Positions 16,781-25,050 of a stretch of 64,000 bases of DNA are shown one piece after another. This DNA comes from Gemmatimonadota bacterium (GTDB lineage Bacteria; Gemmatimonadota; Gemmatimonadetes; Gemmatimonadales; Gemmatimonadaceae). The notes under the pieces are model-generated. The model was not told where the DNA came from, ran no database searches, and saw only the letters and a program-made list of their open reading frames with translations. Every line of letters begins with the position of its first letter. The first letter of the stretch is position 1. The stretch covers positions 102,125 through 166,124 of the forward strand of contig JADJAD010000017.1 in NCBI GenBank assembly GCA_016704465.1. The letters run 5' to 3'. The translations under genes and the position numbers were made by a program.

Positions 16781-16830
16781 GACGCTCCACTCGACGCTCC
16801 ACTCGACGCTCCACTCGGAGCTCCACCCTC
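16781..16830. repeat. Tandem 12-bp repeats (GACGCTCCACTC) before argJ
   Basis: Three exact copies of GACGCTCCACTC (16781-16816) and a degenerate continuation (GGAGCTCCACCCTC) end about 20 bp before the argJ start. The unit shares the CGCTCCACYCG core with the array at 5759, so the two arrays are related. Confidence 0.8.
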
Positions 16831-16851
16831 GCCATATCCCTGCAAGGTTCT

Positions 16852-18018
16852 GTGTCACTTCACGATCATCCTCGCTTTCCGCGGGGATTCCGCTGCGCCT
16901 CGCGCAACGTCGGCCTCAAGCCGACGGCGCGCGACCTCACGCTCTTCGTGAGCGACGTCGACGCTGCGGCCGCGGCGGTTTTCACACGCAGTCATTTTCC
17001 CGGGGCGCCGATCATCCTGGGTCGAGAGACCATCCGGGGCGGCGTGCTGCGCGGCATCATCGCCAACAGCAAGTGCAGCAATGTCGCCACGGGCGAGGAA
17101 GGGGTCCGGCGCGCGCGACGCATGGCCGTCGCGGCCGCGACCGAGCTGGGGACGACGCCCGACCGGATCCTCGTCAGCTCCACCGGCGTCATCGGCGTCC
17201 CGCTTCCGATCGAGAAGATCGAGGCCGGGGTCGTGGGCATGCAGGACGATCTTTCGGACGATCCGCTGCTCGGCGCCGAGGGGATCATGACCACCGACAC
17301 CCATCCCAAGGCGCTGTCCATCCCGGTCGGGGACGCGACCATCACGTGGGTGGCCAAGGGCTCGGGGATGATCGAGCCGAACATGGCGACGATGCTGGCG
17401 TACATCTTCACCGACGCCGCGCTCGACGCCGCCACGCTCGACGCGCTCCTGCGCGAGGCGGTGCACACGACGTTCAACATGCTCTCGGTCGACACCGATA
17501 CGAGCACGTCAGACACCTGCGTCCTCATGGCGAACGGGCTGTCCGGCGCCGTGGACATCGCCGACTTCCGTGCCGCGCTACATGCCGGTTGCCTGCGCAT
17601 GACCGAGATCCTTGCGCGCGATGGCGAAGGGGCGGAGCACCTGATTCGCGCGACGGTGCGCGGGGCGCGCAGCGAGGACGACGCGCGCCGGGTTGCCAAG
17701 TCGCTCATCAACTCGCCGCTGGTCAAGACGATGGTCCACGGCGCCGACCCGAATGTCGGGCGCCTGCTCATGGCCGTGGGGAAGTGTCTCGACGTCCCCG
17801 TCATCGCCGAGCGCACCGACGCGTGGATCAACGGGTTTCCGGTCGTGCGCGAGGGCGCACGCCTCTCGTTCGACGACGCGGAGGTCCGCGCGACGCTCAG
17901 TCATGAGGTGGTGGATCTCGTCGTCGACCTCGGCGTGGGCGCAGCGCAGGCGACCGCTTTCGGCTGCGACCTCACGCGCGGCTACGTGGACGAGAACGCG
18001 TCGTACTACTCGAGCTGA
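16852..18018 (+). CDS. argJ: Glutamate N-acetyltransferase / amino-acid acetyltransferase
   Basis: A 388-residue ArgJ, the arginine-pathway enzyme that moves acetyl from N-acetylornithine to glutamate. It carries PRGFRCASRNVGLKPTARDL, FTRSHFPGAP, the oxyanion motif SSTGVIG (about 109-115), and the self-cleavage site MATML with nucleophile Thr at about 180 after KGSGMIEPN. It ends NENASYYSS-like (DENASYYSS), as the family does. The start is set at the GTG at 16852, with AAGG five bases upstream; longer open frame upstream runs through the tandem repeats and is not coding. Cytoplasmic. Confidence 0.94.
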   Translation: MSLHDHPRFPRGFRCASRNVGLKPTARDLTLFVSDVDAAAAAVFTRSHFPGAPIILGRETIRGGVLRGIIANSKCSNVATGEEGVRRARRMAVAAATELGTTPDRILVSSTGVIGVPLPIEKIEAGVVGMQDDLSDDPLLGAEGIMTTDTHPKALSIPVGDATITWVAKGSGMIEPNMATMLAYIFTDAALDAATLDALLREAVHTTFNMLSVDTDTSTSDTCVLMANGLSGAVDIADFRAALHAGCLRMTEILARDGEGAEHLIRATVRGARSEDDARRVAKSLINSPLVKTMVHGADPNVGRLLMAVGKCLDVPVIAERTDAWINGFPVVREGARLSFDDAEVRATLSHEVVDLVVDLGVGAAQATAFGCDLTRGYVDENASYYSS

Positions 18019-18116
18019 GTCGGTGGAACGGACCAACCCCGCTGGCTACGCGTGATCCTGCGGGAGTGTCGGGGGGGGGGGCCGGGGGTGCCCGCCCGGG
18101 CGTGCTGGTGCGCGCA

Positions 18117-18713
18117 CTACCCTGCGCGTGGCCGTCCGGCGAAATGGGCGGGCGCGTTCCCCGGCTTCCACTTGATGTTGCATCCCATGCTCGGCAGTTG
18201 TTCGGCACGGACGCTCTCGCCGGCGAGCACGGCGTCGAGCGCTGAGCGCAGGTCGCTCCCGGTCACAGGGATACCATTCCCGGGCCGTGACGCGTCGAGC
18301 TGCCCGCGGTAGACCAGTCGCCGATCGGCATCAAACAGGAAGAAGTCGGGCGTACATGCGGCGGCGTACGCGCGGGCGACGTCCTGGGAGCCATCGCCGA
18401 GCACCGGAAAGCGGTAGCCGAAGTCGCGCGCCATCGCCGCCATGCGGTCCGGGGCGTCGTCGGGATAGCCCTCGACGTCGTTGGAGCTGATCCCAACCAT
18501 CGCAACCCGCTCCCCGTAGTCGCGATCGATCCGCGCCAATTCACCGGCGACGTGCATGACGAAGGGACAATGCCGGCTGATGAACATGACCAGGAGGGGG
18601 CGCGCGCCGCGAAGCTCGGCCAGCGTCACCAACCGATTGTGGGCGACGTCGGGGAGCGAGAAGTCGGGCGCCGGTGTGCCGAGCGCCAGCATGGTCGATT
18701 CCGTGCGAGACAC
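18117..18713 (-). CDS. Thioredoxin-fold redoxin (AhpC/TSA-like)
   Basis: A 198-residue thioredoxin-fold protein: GTPAPDFSLPDV, then LLVMFISRHCPFVMHVAGEL with one Cys in the CXXC position (CPFV), and ACTPDFFLFDADRRLVYRGQ. The C-terminal LPSMGCNIKWKPGNAP motif is typical of a 1-Cys-type thioredoxin-like family found in many environmental bacteria. It is probably a peroxidase or thiol oxidoreductase; no signal peptide, so cytoplasmic. The start is the ATG at 18711-18713; a second in-frame ATG seven codons on is possible. Upstream (minus sense) are five 13-bp repeats and a strong terminator hairpin. Confidence 0.82.
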   Translation of the reverse strand: MSRTESTMLALGTPAPDFSLPDVAHNRLVTLAELRGARPLLVMFISRHCPFVMHVAGELARIDRDYGERVAMVGISSNDVEGYPDDAPDRMAAMARDFGYRFPVLGDGSQDVARAYAAACTPDFFLFDADRRLVYRGQLDASRPGNGIPVTGSDLRSALDAVLAGESVRAEQLPSMGCNIKWKPGNAPAHFAGRPRAG

Positions 18714-18772
18714 GTTGCATCACCTCCATCGGGATACGGAAAAATAGTCGCAGGAGCAACGCCGCGTCGCCC

Positions 18773-18837
18773 GGAGCGCGTACCTGGAGCGCGTACCTGG
18801 AGCGCGTACCTGGATCGCGTAGCTGGATCGCGCGCCT
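18773..18837. repeat. Five tandem 13-bp repeats (GGAGCGCGTACCT) upstream of redoxin gene
   Basis: Three near-exact copies of GGAGCGCGTACCT are followed by two degenerate copies (GGATCGCGTAGCT, GGATCGCGCGCCT), 60-125 bp before the redoxin start. A 13-bp period excludes a coding role. Confidence 0.85.
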
Positions 18838-18847
18838 GCCGGACGCG

Positions 18848-18874
18848 AAAAACCCCCGGGATTTCTCCCGGGGG
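18848..18874 (-). terminator. Strong minus-strand rho-independent terminator without an evident upstream gene
   Basis: On the minus strand CCCCCGGGA-GAAA-TCCCGGGGG forms a 9-bp stem followed by TTTTT. It would end transcripts coming from above 18875. I see no convincing minus-strand gene between 18875 and 19282. It could terminate a small RNA or act as an attenuator in the leader of the redoxin gene, whose start is 135 bp further on. Confidence 0.7.
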
Positions 18875-19282
18875 CGTCTCACACCCAGCGACCCTAGCAC
18901 GAAGGCGAACAGGTATAGGTGCGAGAAGTAATGTATACGATGTCGAGGCGGGCGAGCGCACACGATCGAAGTCCGGCATTCTGGAGCACGTGGTGCGGGA
19001 GACAGCAGCCGCACGTGCCTGATGGACGAACGCTCGCGATCCATCGTCACGAGCGGGCCGCGAGACGTGTCCGGTGTCACACCTTCCCGATGCACACGAG
19101 GCGCTGGGTCGTCGCCGCCCTTAACGAAGTTCGGCCGCCGGCGTCTTCCAAGGTGGAGGTTCGATCTCCCGTCACGTCCTGAACGTTGCACAGGTGCAAC
19201 GTGCGGAGCATCGAGATCGGCGGGCGGTACGAACCACATGCATCCCCCCAGGCCCTCTCCAACCCCAACCGGAGTACGACCC
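18875..19282. other. Intergenic stretch, no gene recognised
   Basis: About 400 bp between the minus-strand terminator and the lipoprotein start. Open frames here are short and mutually overlapping without domain similarity. It holds one 20-bp palindrome (19183-19202) and a tRNA-T-loop-like GGTTCGATC with poor stem pairing, which does not make a tRNA. Confidence 0.5.
19183..19202. promoter_or_regulatory. 20-bp palindrome ACGTTGCAC-AG-GTGCAACGT
   Basis: The two 9-bp arms are exact reverse complements around a 2-bp centre, 80 bp before the lipoprotein gene at 19283. Size and symmetry are those of a dimeric repressor operator. The cognate regulator is not identifiable from the window. Confidence 0.5.
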
Positions 19283-20047
19283 ATGAGAACGACCACCCTG
19301 GTGGGCACATTCACCCTCCTTGCCGGCCTCGCGGCCTGTTCGACCGACTCGGCGACGGGGAGCCCGTTCGGCGATGCGGCATCGCCGTTCGTGAACGCCG
19401 ACGTGGCCATGGTCGCCACCGAGGCACTCGGGCAGGATGTCGAGGTCATGCGCGGCCCAGGCGGCCTGCACGCCTTCGGCATGGCCGCCGAACGCGGCAA
19501 GTTCGAGTGTTCGTCGGCGGCCCGCGACGGACTGACTGCCACCCGCACCTGTGTCTACAAGGACGCAGCCGGCACCACGCAGGCCACGTACGACTCCCTC
19601 ACGACGGCATCGGTGAGTGTCAACGCCACCGTCACGGGGACCGTCACCCGCGGCCCGATGACCATGACGATCGACCGCACCAGCGACTTCACGGTCAGCG
19701 GACTGGCAGGCAGGGAGACGAGCGCGACATGGAACGGCGGCGGGCGCGGGACGGTGTCGCGCGTGCGAAGCGCCGAAGATGGCTCCACGCGTGAATACAA
19801 CATGAGCTACACCGTGCAGCGCACCAACGTCGTCGTCCCGGTCCCGCGCACGCTCAATAGCTGGCCGACGTCGGGCACGGTGACGAAGTCGTTCACGGTC
19901 ACCGTCGTCGGCGGCCCGAACGATGGCAAGACCACGACGCGCACCGTGGTCATCACCTTCAACGGCACGTCGAGTCCCACCGCTACGATCAACGGCGAGG
20001 TATGGGAGCTCGACCTGACCAACCGCGGCCGGCGCCGCATGCCGTAA
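19283..20047 (+). CDS. Lipoprotein of unknown function
   Basis: 254 residues with signal peptide and lipobox (FTLLAGLAACST), so likely lipid-anchored. The mature part is Thr/Ser/Val-rich with predicted beta structure (ASVSVNATVTGTVTRGPMTM, FTVTVVGGPNDGKTTTRTVV) and one internal Cys pair (FECSS, TRTCVY). No named family is recognised. GGAG lies 9 bases before the ATG. A perfect palindrome upstream and a long hairpin just after the stop frame it as a single-gene unit. Confidence 0.75.
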   Translation: MRTTTLVGTFTLLAGLAACSTDSATGSPFGDAASPFVNADVAMVATEALGQDVEVMRGPGGLHAFGMAAERGKFECSSAARDGLTATRTCVYKDAAGTTQATYDSLTTASVSVNATVTGTVTRGPMTMTIDRTSDFTVSGLAGRETSATWNGGGRGTVSRVRSAEDGSTREYNMSYTVQRTNVVVPVPRTLNSWPTSGTVTKSFTVTVVGGPNDGKTTTRTVVITFNGTSSPTATINGEVWELDLTNRGRRRMP

Positions 20048-20067
20048 CGCAACGCCACGAGCACGTG

Positions 20068-20102
20068 ACGACGGGCTCCGCCACGGTGGCGGAGCCCGTC
20101 GT
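20068..20102. terminator. 17-bp-stem hairpin after lipoprotein gene
   Basis: ACGACGGGCTCCGCCAC pairs perfectly with GTGGCGGAGCCCGTCGT around one G, 20 bp after the lipoprotein stop. No T tract follows, so it is a terminator-like or transcript-stabilising hairpin, possibly shared with the convergent amidase gene. Confidence 0.6.
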
Positions 20103-20201
20103 GCGTTCGCCCCGATCGACACTGGGTCGACTCACGCGGTTTCGCGAACGGGCTCCCCGTGGGCGCCGGCCACTTCCCGTCGACACCGTGTGCGATGGCC
20201 C

Positions 20202-22037
20202 CTACAGCGACGGACGCCTGAGGTGTGTGTCGCCCTCCTGCACCTGAAACCGATGCGCGACGCCGAGGATGAGGTCGTCCTGGTACAGTGCCCCCACGAT
20301 CGTGGCGCAGATGGGCTGCGGCGCCAGCGGTGGTTCGGCCGGCGGCGGGGGCTGCGTCGGTGCAGCGGGCGCTCGCCCACCGGGGCCACCGGCCGCGGGG
20401 ACGGCGAACTTGTAGGGGACCACGACGCAGGGATGTCCCGTCTGCGCGTTGGCTCCGACATCGGCGAAGGGTGCAGCGACGAACATATCGAGGTCCTGCA
20501 TGAACTCGCCCCACTGCGACACCAGCAGGTAGCGGCGCCGTTGCGCCTGGATGAAGTCCATGGCGGTGACCGTGCGCCCGTTGACGAATCGCGGGTTCCA
20601 GTCTGCGGGAGCCATCGGATTCGCGGGCGCCGCCGCGGCGGCTGCCGGCGGCGCCCCAGGCGTTGGCGGCGAGCGCGGCGGCAGCTTGGCGAGGTCGATC
20701 CCCATCTCCTTCGCCTTGCGCTGCACGTAGCTGTCGAAGGCCGCGGAGCCCTCTACCCCGAGTCCGCCGCCCAAACCAGGGACCGTCGGGCGCGCGCCGA
20801 TCGTGCGCGGCACCGCGCCTAACGCACGCAGGCCAGCGACCAGCTCTGCCGGCGCCGCAGGATCGACCCCGATGCGCAATCGGGCCAGGTCGAGCGACCG
20901 GTCGAACTGGAAGGGCGTGGTCACCGTGGACGGGTCCTTTTCGTCCACTCCGTGGATCGCCTGAAAGACCATCGCGCAATCCTCGATCGTGCGGCAGATC
21001 GGCCCTGCGCGATCGTGCGACCAGGCCAGCACCATCCCCCCGTGCCGACTCACCCGCCCGAACGTCGGCCGCAGTGCGCTCACTCCGCACCGCACCGCGG
21101 GCGAGACGATCGACCCCTGCGTCTCAGTGCCGATCGAGAAGGCGACGCACCCCGCCGCGGTGGCCGATGCCGGCCCCGCCGAGGATCCGCTCGACCCTTG
21201 CGACAGGTTCCACGGATTGTTCGTGCGCCCGCGGAACCACCAGTCGTTCTGGGCAAAGAGCCCGGTAGAGAGCTTGGCGATCAGGATCGCCCCGGCCTCG
21301 CGCAGCCGCACGACGATCTCGGCGTCCTCATCGATGACCCGATCGCGGAAATCGGCCGCCCCCCACGTGGTCGGCACCCCTCGCGTGGAGAAGAGGTCCT
21401 TGAGTCCGTACGGCAGCCCGTGCAGCGGTCCGCGATACGTCCCCGCCGCCAGTTCGGCATCGGCGCGCAGCGCCGCCGCACGCGCCTGCGACTCCATGAT
21501 CGTCACCGCGCACAACAGCGCCGGGTCGAGTCGCTTGAGGCGGGCGAGGTAGATGTCCGTCAGCTGCACTGCGGAGATTCGGCGCTCGCGGATGAGCGCC
21601 GAGAGCCGGTGCGCCGGGAGGAAGGCGATGTCGTCGGACGCAGACGGCACGGTCCCACTCCACGCCGGCACGTCGAACGGCGTCCGCTCGAACGCCGCCG
21701 CGCCGCGCTCACGCGCCAGCCGCTGCATCAGCGCCCCGGTCCCCGCCGGATACGGCTGGAACTGCAGCGCCGGCGCCTCGCCATTCCCCAGCGGAACGGG
21801 CGTCGGCTGCTGTTGCTGACCGGCAAGCAGCAGTCCGTTCGCCGACCTCCCCTGTGCACGGAGGGCGCTCGTGGCACCGAACGACGTCGCCGCCGCCGAG
21901 ACCAGCGAGAGAAACAGGAAGTGACGCCGGTCGAGCGCGCCGGGGGCGGTCTCGTCGTAGTCACGCGCGGAGAGTTCGGTCTCCAGGTGCTGCAGCGCGT
22001 CGAGTTGTTCCGCGAGGTGTGCGTCGGGCAAGGGCAC
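20202..22037 (-). CDS. Amidase-signature family enzyme, probably exported by Tat
   Basis: A 611-residue amidase (Ser-cisSer-Lys hydrolase). Lys at about 213 (YGLKDLF), the Gly/Ser-rich signature SQGSSGSSAGPASATAAG (279-296) and nucleophile Ser at about 309 (TETQGSIVSPA) are all present. The N-terminus carries DRRHFLFLSLVSAAATS, a twin-arginine-like export signal about 35 residues in. The start is the GTG at 22035-22037 with GGAG seven bases upstream. An Ala/Pro-rich insertion near residue 465 (PPTPGAPPAAAAAAPANP) and another near 565 are low complexity. Substrate unknown. Divergent from an M20 peptidase, which suggests joint use of peptides or amides. Confidence 0.9.
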   Translation of the reverse strand: MPLPDAHLAEQLDALQHLETELSARDYDETAPGALDRRHFLFLSLVSAAATSFGATSALRAQGRSANGLLLAGQQQQPTPVPLGNGEAPALQFQPYPAGTGALMQRLARERGAAAFERTPFDVPAWSGTVPSASDDIAFLPAHRLSALIRERRISAVQLTDIYLARLKRLDPALLCAVTIMESQARAAALRADAELAAGTYRGPLHGLPYGLKDLFSTRGVPTTWGAADFRDRVIDEDAEIVVRLREAGAILIAKLSTGLFAQNDWWFRGRTNNPWNLSQGSSGSSAGPASATAAGCVAFSIGTETQGSIVSPAVRCGVSALRPTFGRVSRHGGMVLAWSHDRAGPICRTIEDCAMVFQAIHGVDEKDPSTVTTPFQFDRSLDLARLRIGVDPAAPAELVAGLRALGAVPRTIGARPTVPGLGGGLGVEGSAAFDSYVQRKAKEMGIDLAKLPPRSPPTPGAPPAAAAAAPANPMAPADWNPRFVNGRTVTAMDFIQAQRRRYLLVSQWGEFMQDLDMFVAAPFADVGANAQTGHPCVVVPYKFAVPAAGGPGGRAPAAPTQPPPPAEPPLAPQPICATIVGALYQDDLILGVAHRFQVQEGDTHLRRPSL

Positions 22038-22139
22038 GTGCGACTCCGTTGGCGGTGAGGGCCGGACGCGCGAAAGGTGGCAGGAGGGCGGCCGATTGAC
22101 CATGATGAAGCATCCCTGTCCCCCGATTCCTTCCGGCCC

Positions 22140-23486
22140 ATGCATTGTCCGATTCCACGCAGCCTCGCGCTAGCTGCCCTGTTCGCGCTTCCGGTGACCC
22201 TCTCCGCCCAGGCCGCAGGCAAGGGCGGCGATGCCCTCAGCGCTGCCGAGCGTTCCATTGTCCGCGCCGTCGACACCCGTGCCAGCGAAGGGCTCGCCCT
22301 GCTCGAGCGCATCGTCAACATCAACAGCGGGACGATGAATTTCGCTGGGGTGCGGGCGGTGGGCGACGCGCTGCGTGCGGAGTTCGATGCACTCGGCTTC
22401 ACGACGCGCTGGGTCGATGGCGCCCCGTTCGAGCGCGCCGGCCACCTGGTCGCCGAGTTCAAGGGAGGCGGGAGCGGTCCGCAGCTGCTCCTGATCGGCC
22501 ACCTCGACACCGTCTTCGAGCCGGGCAGCCCCTTCCAGAAGTTCGAGCGCTTGAGCGACAGCACGGCGCGCGGCCCCGGGATCATCGACATGAAGGGGGG
22601 CGACGTCATCATCGTGCAGGCGCTCAAGGCGCTCAAGGCTACCGGCGCACTTGCCGAGATGCACGTCAGCGTCATCATGCACGGCGATGAGGAGAAGGCC
22701 GGGACGCCGCAGGACCTGGCGCGCGAGGACATTCGTTCCCTCGCGAAGGGCGCCCGGTACGCCATCGGTTTCGAGGACGGCTCCGGCGATCCGCGCACGG
22801 CCGTTGTCGCTCGGCGCAGCGCAGGCGGATGGGTGCTGACGTCCACCGGGATTCCGGCCCACTCGTCGCAGATATTCCGCGAGGACATCGGCTTCGGCGC
22901 CATCTACGAATCGGCCCGCGTGCTCAACGCCTTCCGCGAGCGACTGGCCACGCAGCAGTACCTCACCTTCAATCCCGGTGTCGCCCTCGGGGGGACGGAC
23001 GTTCGGCTGGACAGCACGGTGACCGATGGCGCGGCCTCGGGCAAGACCAACGTGGTGGCGAAGTCGATGCAGGTCAGTGGCGACATCCGCACCATCTCGC
23101 CCGAGCAGCTCGCCGAGTCCAAGCGTGTGATGCAAGACATCGCCGCCCAGTCGCTGCCGGGGACCACGTCGCGCATCACCTTCGACGATGGGTACCCTCC
23201 CATGGCGCCGACCGACGGCAACCGGGAGCTGCTGGCGCGATACGATCAGGTGAGTCGGGCGCTGGGATACGGGGCGGTCGTCGCCGTCGACCCATCGAAG
23301 GCCGGGGCGGCCGATGTGTCGTTCGTGGCACCGTTCGTCTCGGCGGCCATCGATGGCGTTGGGCTGGCGGGGTGGGACGACCATACCGACAAGGAAACCG
23401 CCGACCTGCGCATGCTCGCCCCGCTGACGAAGCGAGCGGCCGTCTTGTTGTATCGCTTGCACGCGGAGGGGCGGCCGAAGGCGTGA
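22140..23486 (+). CDS. Secreted M20/M25/M40-family metallopeptidase
   Basis: A 448-residue zinc peptidase with signal peptide (SLALAALFALPVTLSAQ). Metal and catalytic residues are visible: GHLDTV (His121, Asp123), GIIDMKGGD (Asp150), GDEEKAG (catalytic Glu184 and metal Glu185) and a C-terminal DDHTDKE His. The dimerisation domain reads AHSSQIFREDIGFGAIYE. It resembles carboxypeptidase-G2/glutamate-carboxypeptidase relatives. The start is the ATG at 22140, directly before the signal peptide. Divergent from the amidase. Confidence 0.92.
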   Translation: MHCPIPRSLALAALFALPVTLSAQAAGKGGDALSAAERSIVRAVDTRASEGLALLERIVNINSGTMNFAGVRAVGDALRAEFDALGFTTRWVDGAPFERAGHLVAEFKGGGSGPQLLLIGHLDTVFEPGSPFQKFERLSDSTARGPGIIDMKGGDVIIVQALKALKATGALAEMHVSVIMHGDEEKAGTPQDLAREDIRSLAKGARYAIGFEDGSGDPRTAVVARRSAGGWVLTSTGIPAHSSQIFREDIGFGAIYESARVLNAFRERLATQQYLTFNPGVALGGTDVRLDSTVTDGAASGKTNVVAKSMQVSGDIRTISPEQLAESKRVMQDIAAQSLPGTTSRITFDDGYPPMAPTDGNRELLARYDQVSRALGYGAVVAVDPSKAGAADVSFVAPFVSAAIDGVGLAGWDDHTDKETADLRMLAPLTKRAAVLLYRLHAEGRPKA

Positions 23487-23505
23487 GCGGGGAGGGCCAA
23501 CGGGG

Positions 23506-23781
23506 ATGATGCCACTCCCCCGGGCGCGTGGGGGCACTGATGGCAGCTGCGGACCCGCGCGTGATGACTTCGTGGCGCTGGGTGGCGGAATGCCGGACGA
23601 GAAGTGGCCGGTAGAGATGTGCGTCTCCGCGCCGACGACCCCTGGCGACGTGAGACGCAATGGGTTCGCCTGGTTCCCGCTGCACGACGGGATCCATCGC
23701 CGTGGACAGTTCTCGATGTACCTCCGCATGGTTGGGATGGAGGTGCGCTCGACCTACGGGCCGACCCTTGATGAGCCGTGA
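23506..23781 (+). CDS. Possible small protein, unknown
   Basis: A 91-residue open frame that starts 20 bp after the M20 peptidase stop (ATGATG, with CGGGG upstream). Composition looks protein-like in the second half (GFAWFPLHDGIHRRGQFSMY, then LRMVGMEVRSTYGPT) with G/C at most third positions. No family is recognised and no homologue is known to me, so it may be spurious. Confidence 0.35.
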   Translation: MMPLPRARGGTDGSCGPARDDFVALGGGMPDEKWPVEMCVSAPTTPGDVRRNGFAWFPLHDGIHRRGQFSMYLRMVGMEVRSTYGPTLDEP

Positions 23782-23904
23782 GTGGAGCGGTGTCCGCATC
23801 GGGCCGAGTGGAGTCTTTGGCCCGTTGAGGTTAGGGCCGCGTATGCCCATGATGGTCTGCACGCGACGGGTTCCCGTCGGCGCGCGCACCGGATCGCCCC
23901 GCTC

Positions 23905-23934
23905 CTCGTCGCGCGAGGAGTGTCGCGCGACGAG
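23905..23934 (-). terminator. 12-bp-stem hairpin after the NHL-type lipoprotein gene
   Basis: CTCGTCGCGCGA pairs with TCGCGCGACGAG around GGAGTG, 12 bp beyond the minus-strand stop at 23947. A third TCGCGCGA copy follows. No T tract is seen; it is probably a terminator-like hairpin. Confidence 0.5.
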
Positions 23935-23946
23935 GTGTCGCGCGAC

Positions 23947-25050
23947 TCAATTCAACTTTCGAACCGTGGCCGTTCCCGGAATACTCGAGTTCTCGGCCAC
24001 CCACAGCCCGCCAGCAGCATCGACCGCGATCGCCGACGGGAGCGAGAGTCCGCTCGCGACCACCGTGCATGCGCCGGTCATGACGTTGCACGCTTTCACG
24101 CGACCGCCCTTGCTCGGCACCAGTGGCCCGCCACCCGAGTTCACTTCGACCCCCAGCCACGTGTCCGCATCCAACTCCGCCACGTAGAGCGTGCCGTCGG
24201 GGCCGAACTCGAGGTCGACGATCGACGTCAGCCCCGACGTGACCAGGGTGCAGTCGCTGCTTGGACACAGCACATGCCGGCTTCCCGCCGCGATGCGCCA
24301 GATGCGCGAGGTGCGAGGGGCCGCCGGAAATCCCGTCAGCTCGCCTGCGTAGTAGTTGCCGTCGGGCCCGACCGCGATCGAGGTTGCCACCGGCTGCGCG
24401 GGAATCGCCGGTGGCATGGCGCACTCCGGCGCGCCGCTACGTGGACAGCCGATCAGTTCCTTGAAGTGTCCCGTGGATACCACTTGCGGCGTGAGTACCG
24501 CGACCCAGTCAACTGCTCCTTCGCCTTCCACGATCACGATGTCGTTCGCGGCCGCGTCGGCCACGAGTACGTTGGGGCCACCGAGTCGCGCGATGTTGAA
24601 CGGGTTCGACTCCGGCGGGAGCGGGTTCCATGACTGGTCGGGATTCACGGCGTTCTCGAAGGCCCCGAGATCGGCGATCTGTCGGATGTTGCCCCGCGAT
24701 ACCCGGAACAGCTTTCGCTCCGTCGCCGCCTGCGAAGGGTCGAACGCCTCGCCGGTGAGCGCCAGAAAGTCGCTGCCGGCTAGCGGTGCAATGCCAGTCA
24801 CGCCGGCGAGCGCGCCGACCGGGCGTGATTGCCCACCCCGTAGCTCGGTGACGCCCACAAAGAGCTCGGCTGCCAGTAGCGTGCCGTTGGACGTTGCCGC
24901 CAGGTCGAACACCGGCGCGGCGAGTGTCGCCGCGTCGAACGTCCGGGCAAGCGACGGATCGGTCTCTGCAGCGGGCGCAGCCGGGCCCGCGTCCATGCAG
25001 GCGACACACGCCAGCACCGACACGGCGGGAACGAAGAGCATCGATCGCAT
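23947..25050 (-). CDS. ScyD/ScyE-family (NHL/SMP-30-like) lipoprotein
   Basis: A 367-residue secreted beta-propeller-like protein. The start is the ATG at 25048-25050, with a strong GGAGGAATTC site. A lipobox-like end of the signal peptide (VLACVACMD) implies lipidation. Repeated propeller blades appear as VATSIAVGPDGNYYAGELTG, SIVDLEFGPDGTLYVAELD and LPSAIAVDAAGGLWVAENSS, the pattern of the ScyD/ScyE family. These proteins are secreted and mostly uncharacterised. A G-rich 7-bp minisatellite sits about 150 bp upstream. Confidence 0.82.
   Translation of the reverse strand: MRSMLFVPAVSVLACVACMDAGPAAPAAETDPSLARTFDAATLAAPVFDLAATSNGTLLAAELFVGVTELRGGQSRPVGALAGVTGIAPLAGSDFLALTGEAFDPSQAATERKLFRVSRGNIRQIADLGAFENAVNPDQSWNPLPPESNPFNIARLGGPNVLVADAAANDIVIVEGEGAVDWVAVLTPQVVSTGHFKELIGCPRSGAPECAMPPAIPAQPVATSIAVGPDGNYYAGELTGFPAAPRTSRIWRIAAGSRHVLCPSSDCTLVTSGLTSIVDLEFGPDGTLYVAELDADTWLGVEVNSGGGPLVPSKGGRVKACNVMTGACTVVASGLSLPSAIAVDAAGGLWVAENSSIPGTATVRKLN

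Noticed and set aside
16567..16851. Longer ArgJ starting 95 codons upstream.
   Set aside because: The extra part is Arg/Ser-rich and runs through the tandem repeats; ArgJ family members start near the PRGF segment.
19151..19178. tRNA-like T-loop GGTTCGATC with possible acceptor pairing to GACGTG at 19062.
   Set aside because: The T-stem does not pair in the required 5-bp form, the distance is over 110 bp, and no D-arm or anticodon arm can be drawn.
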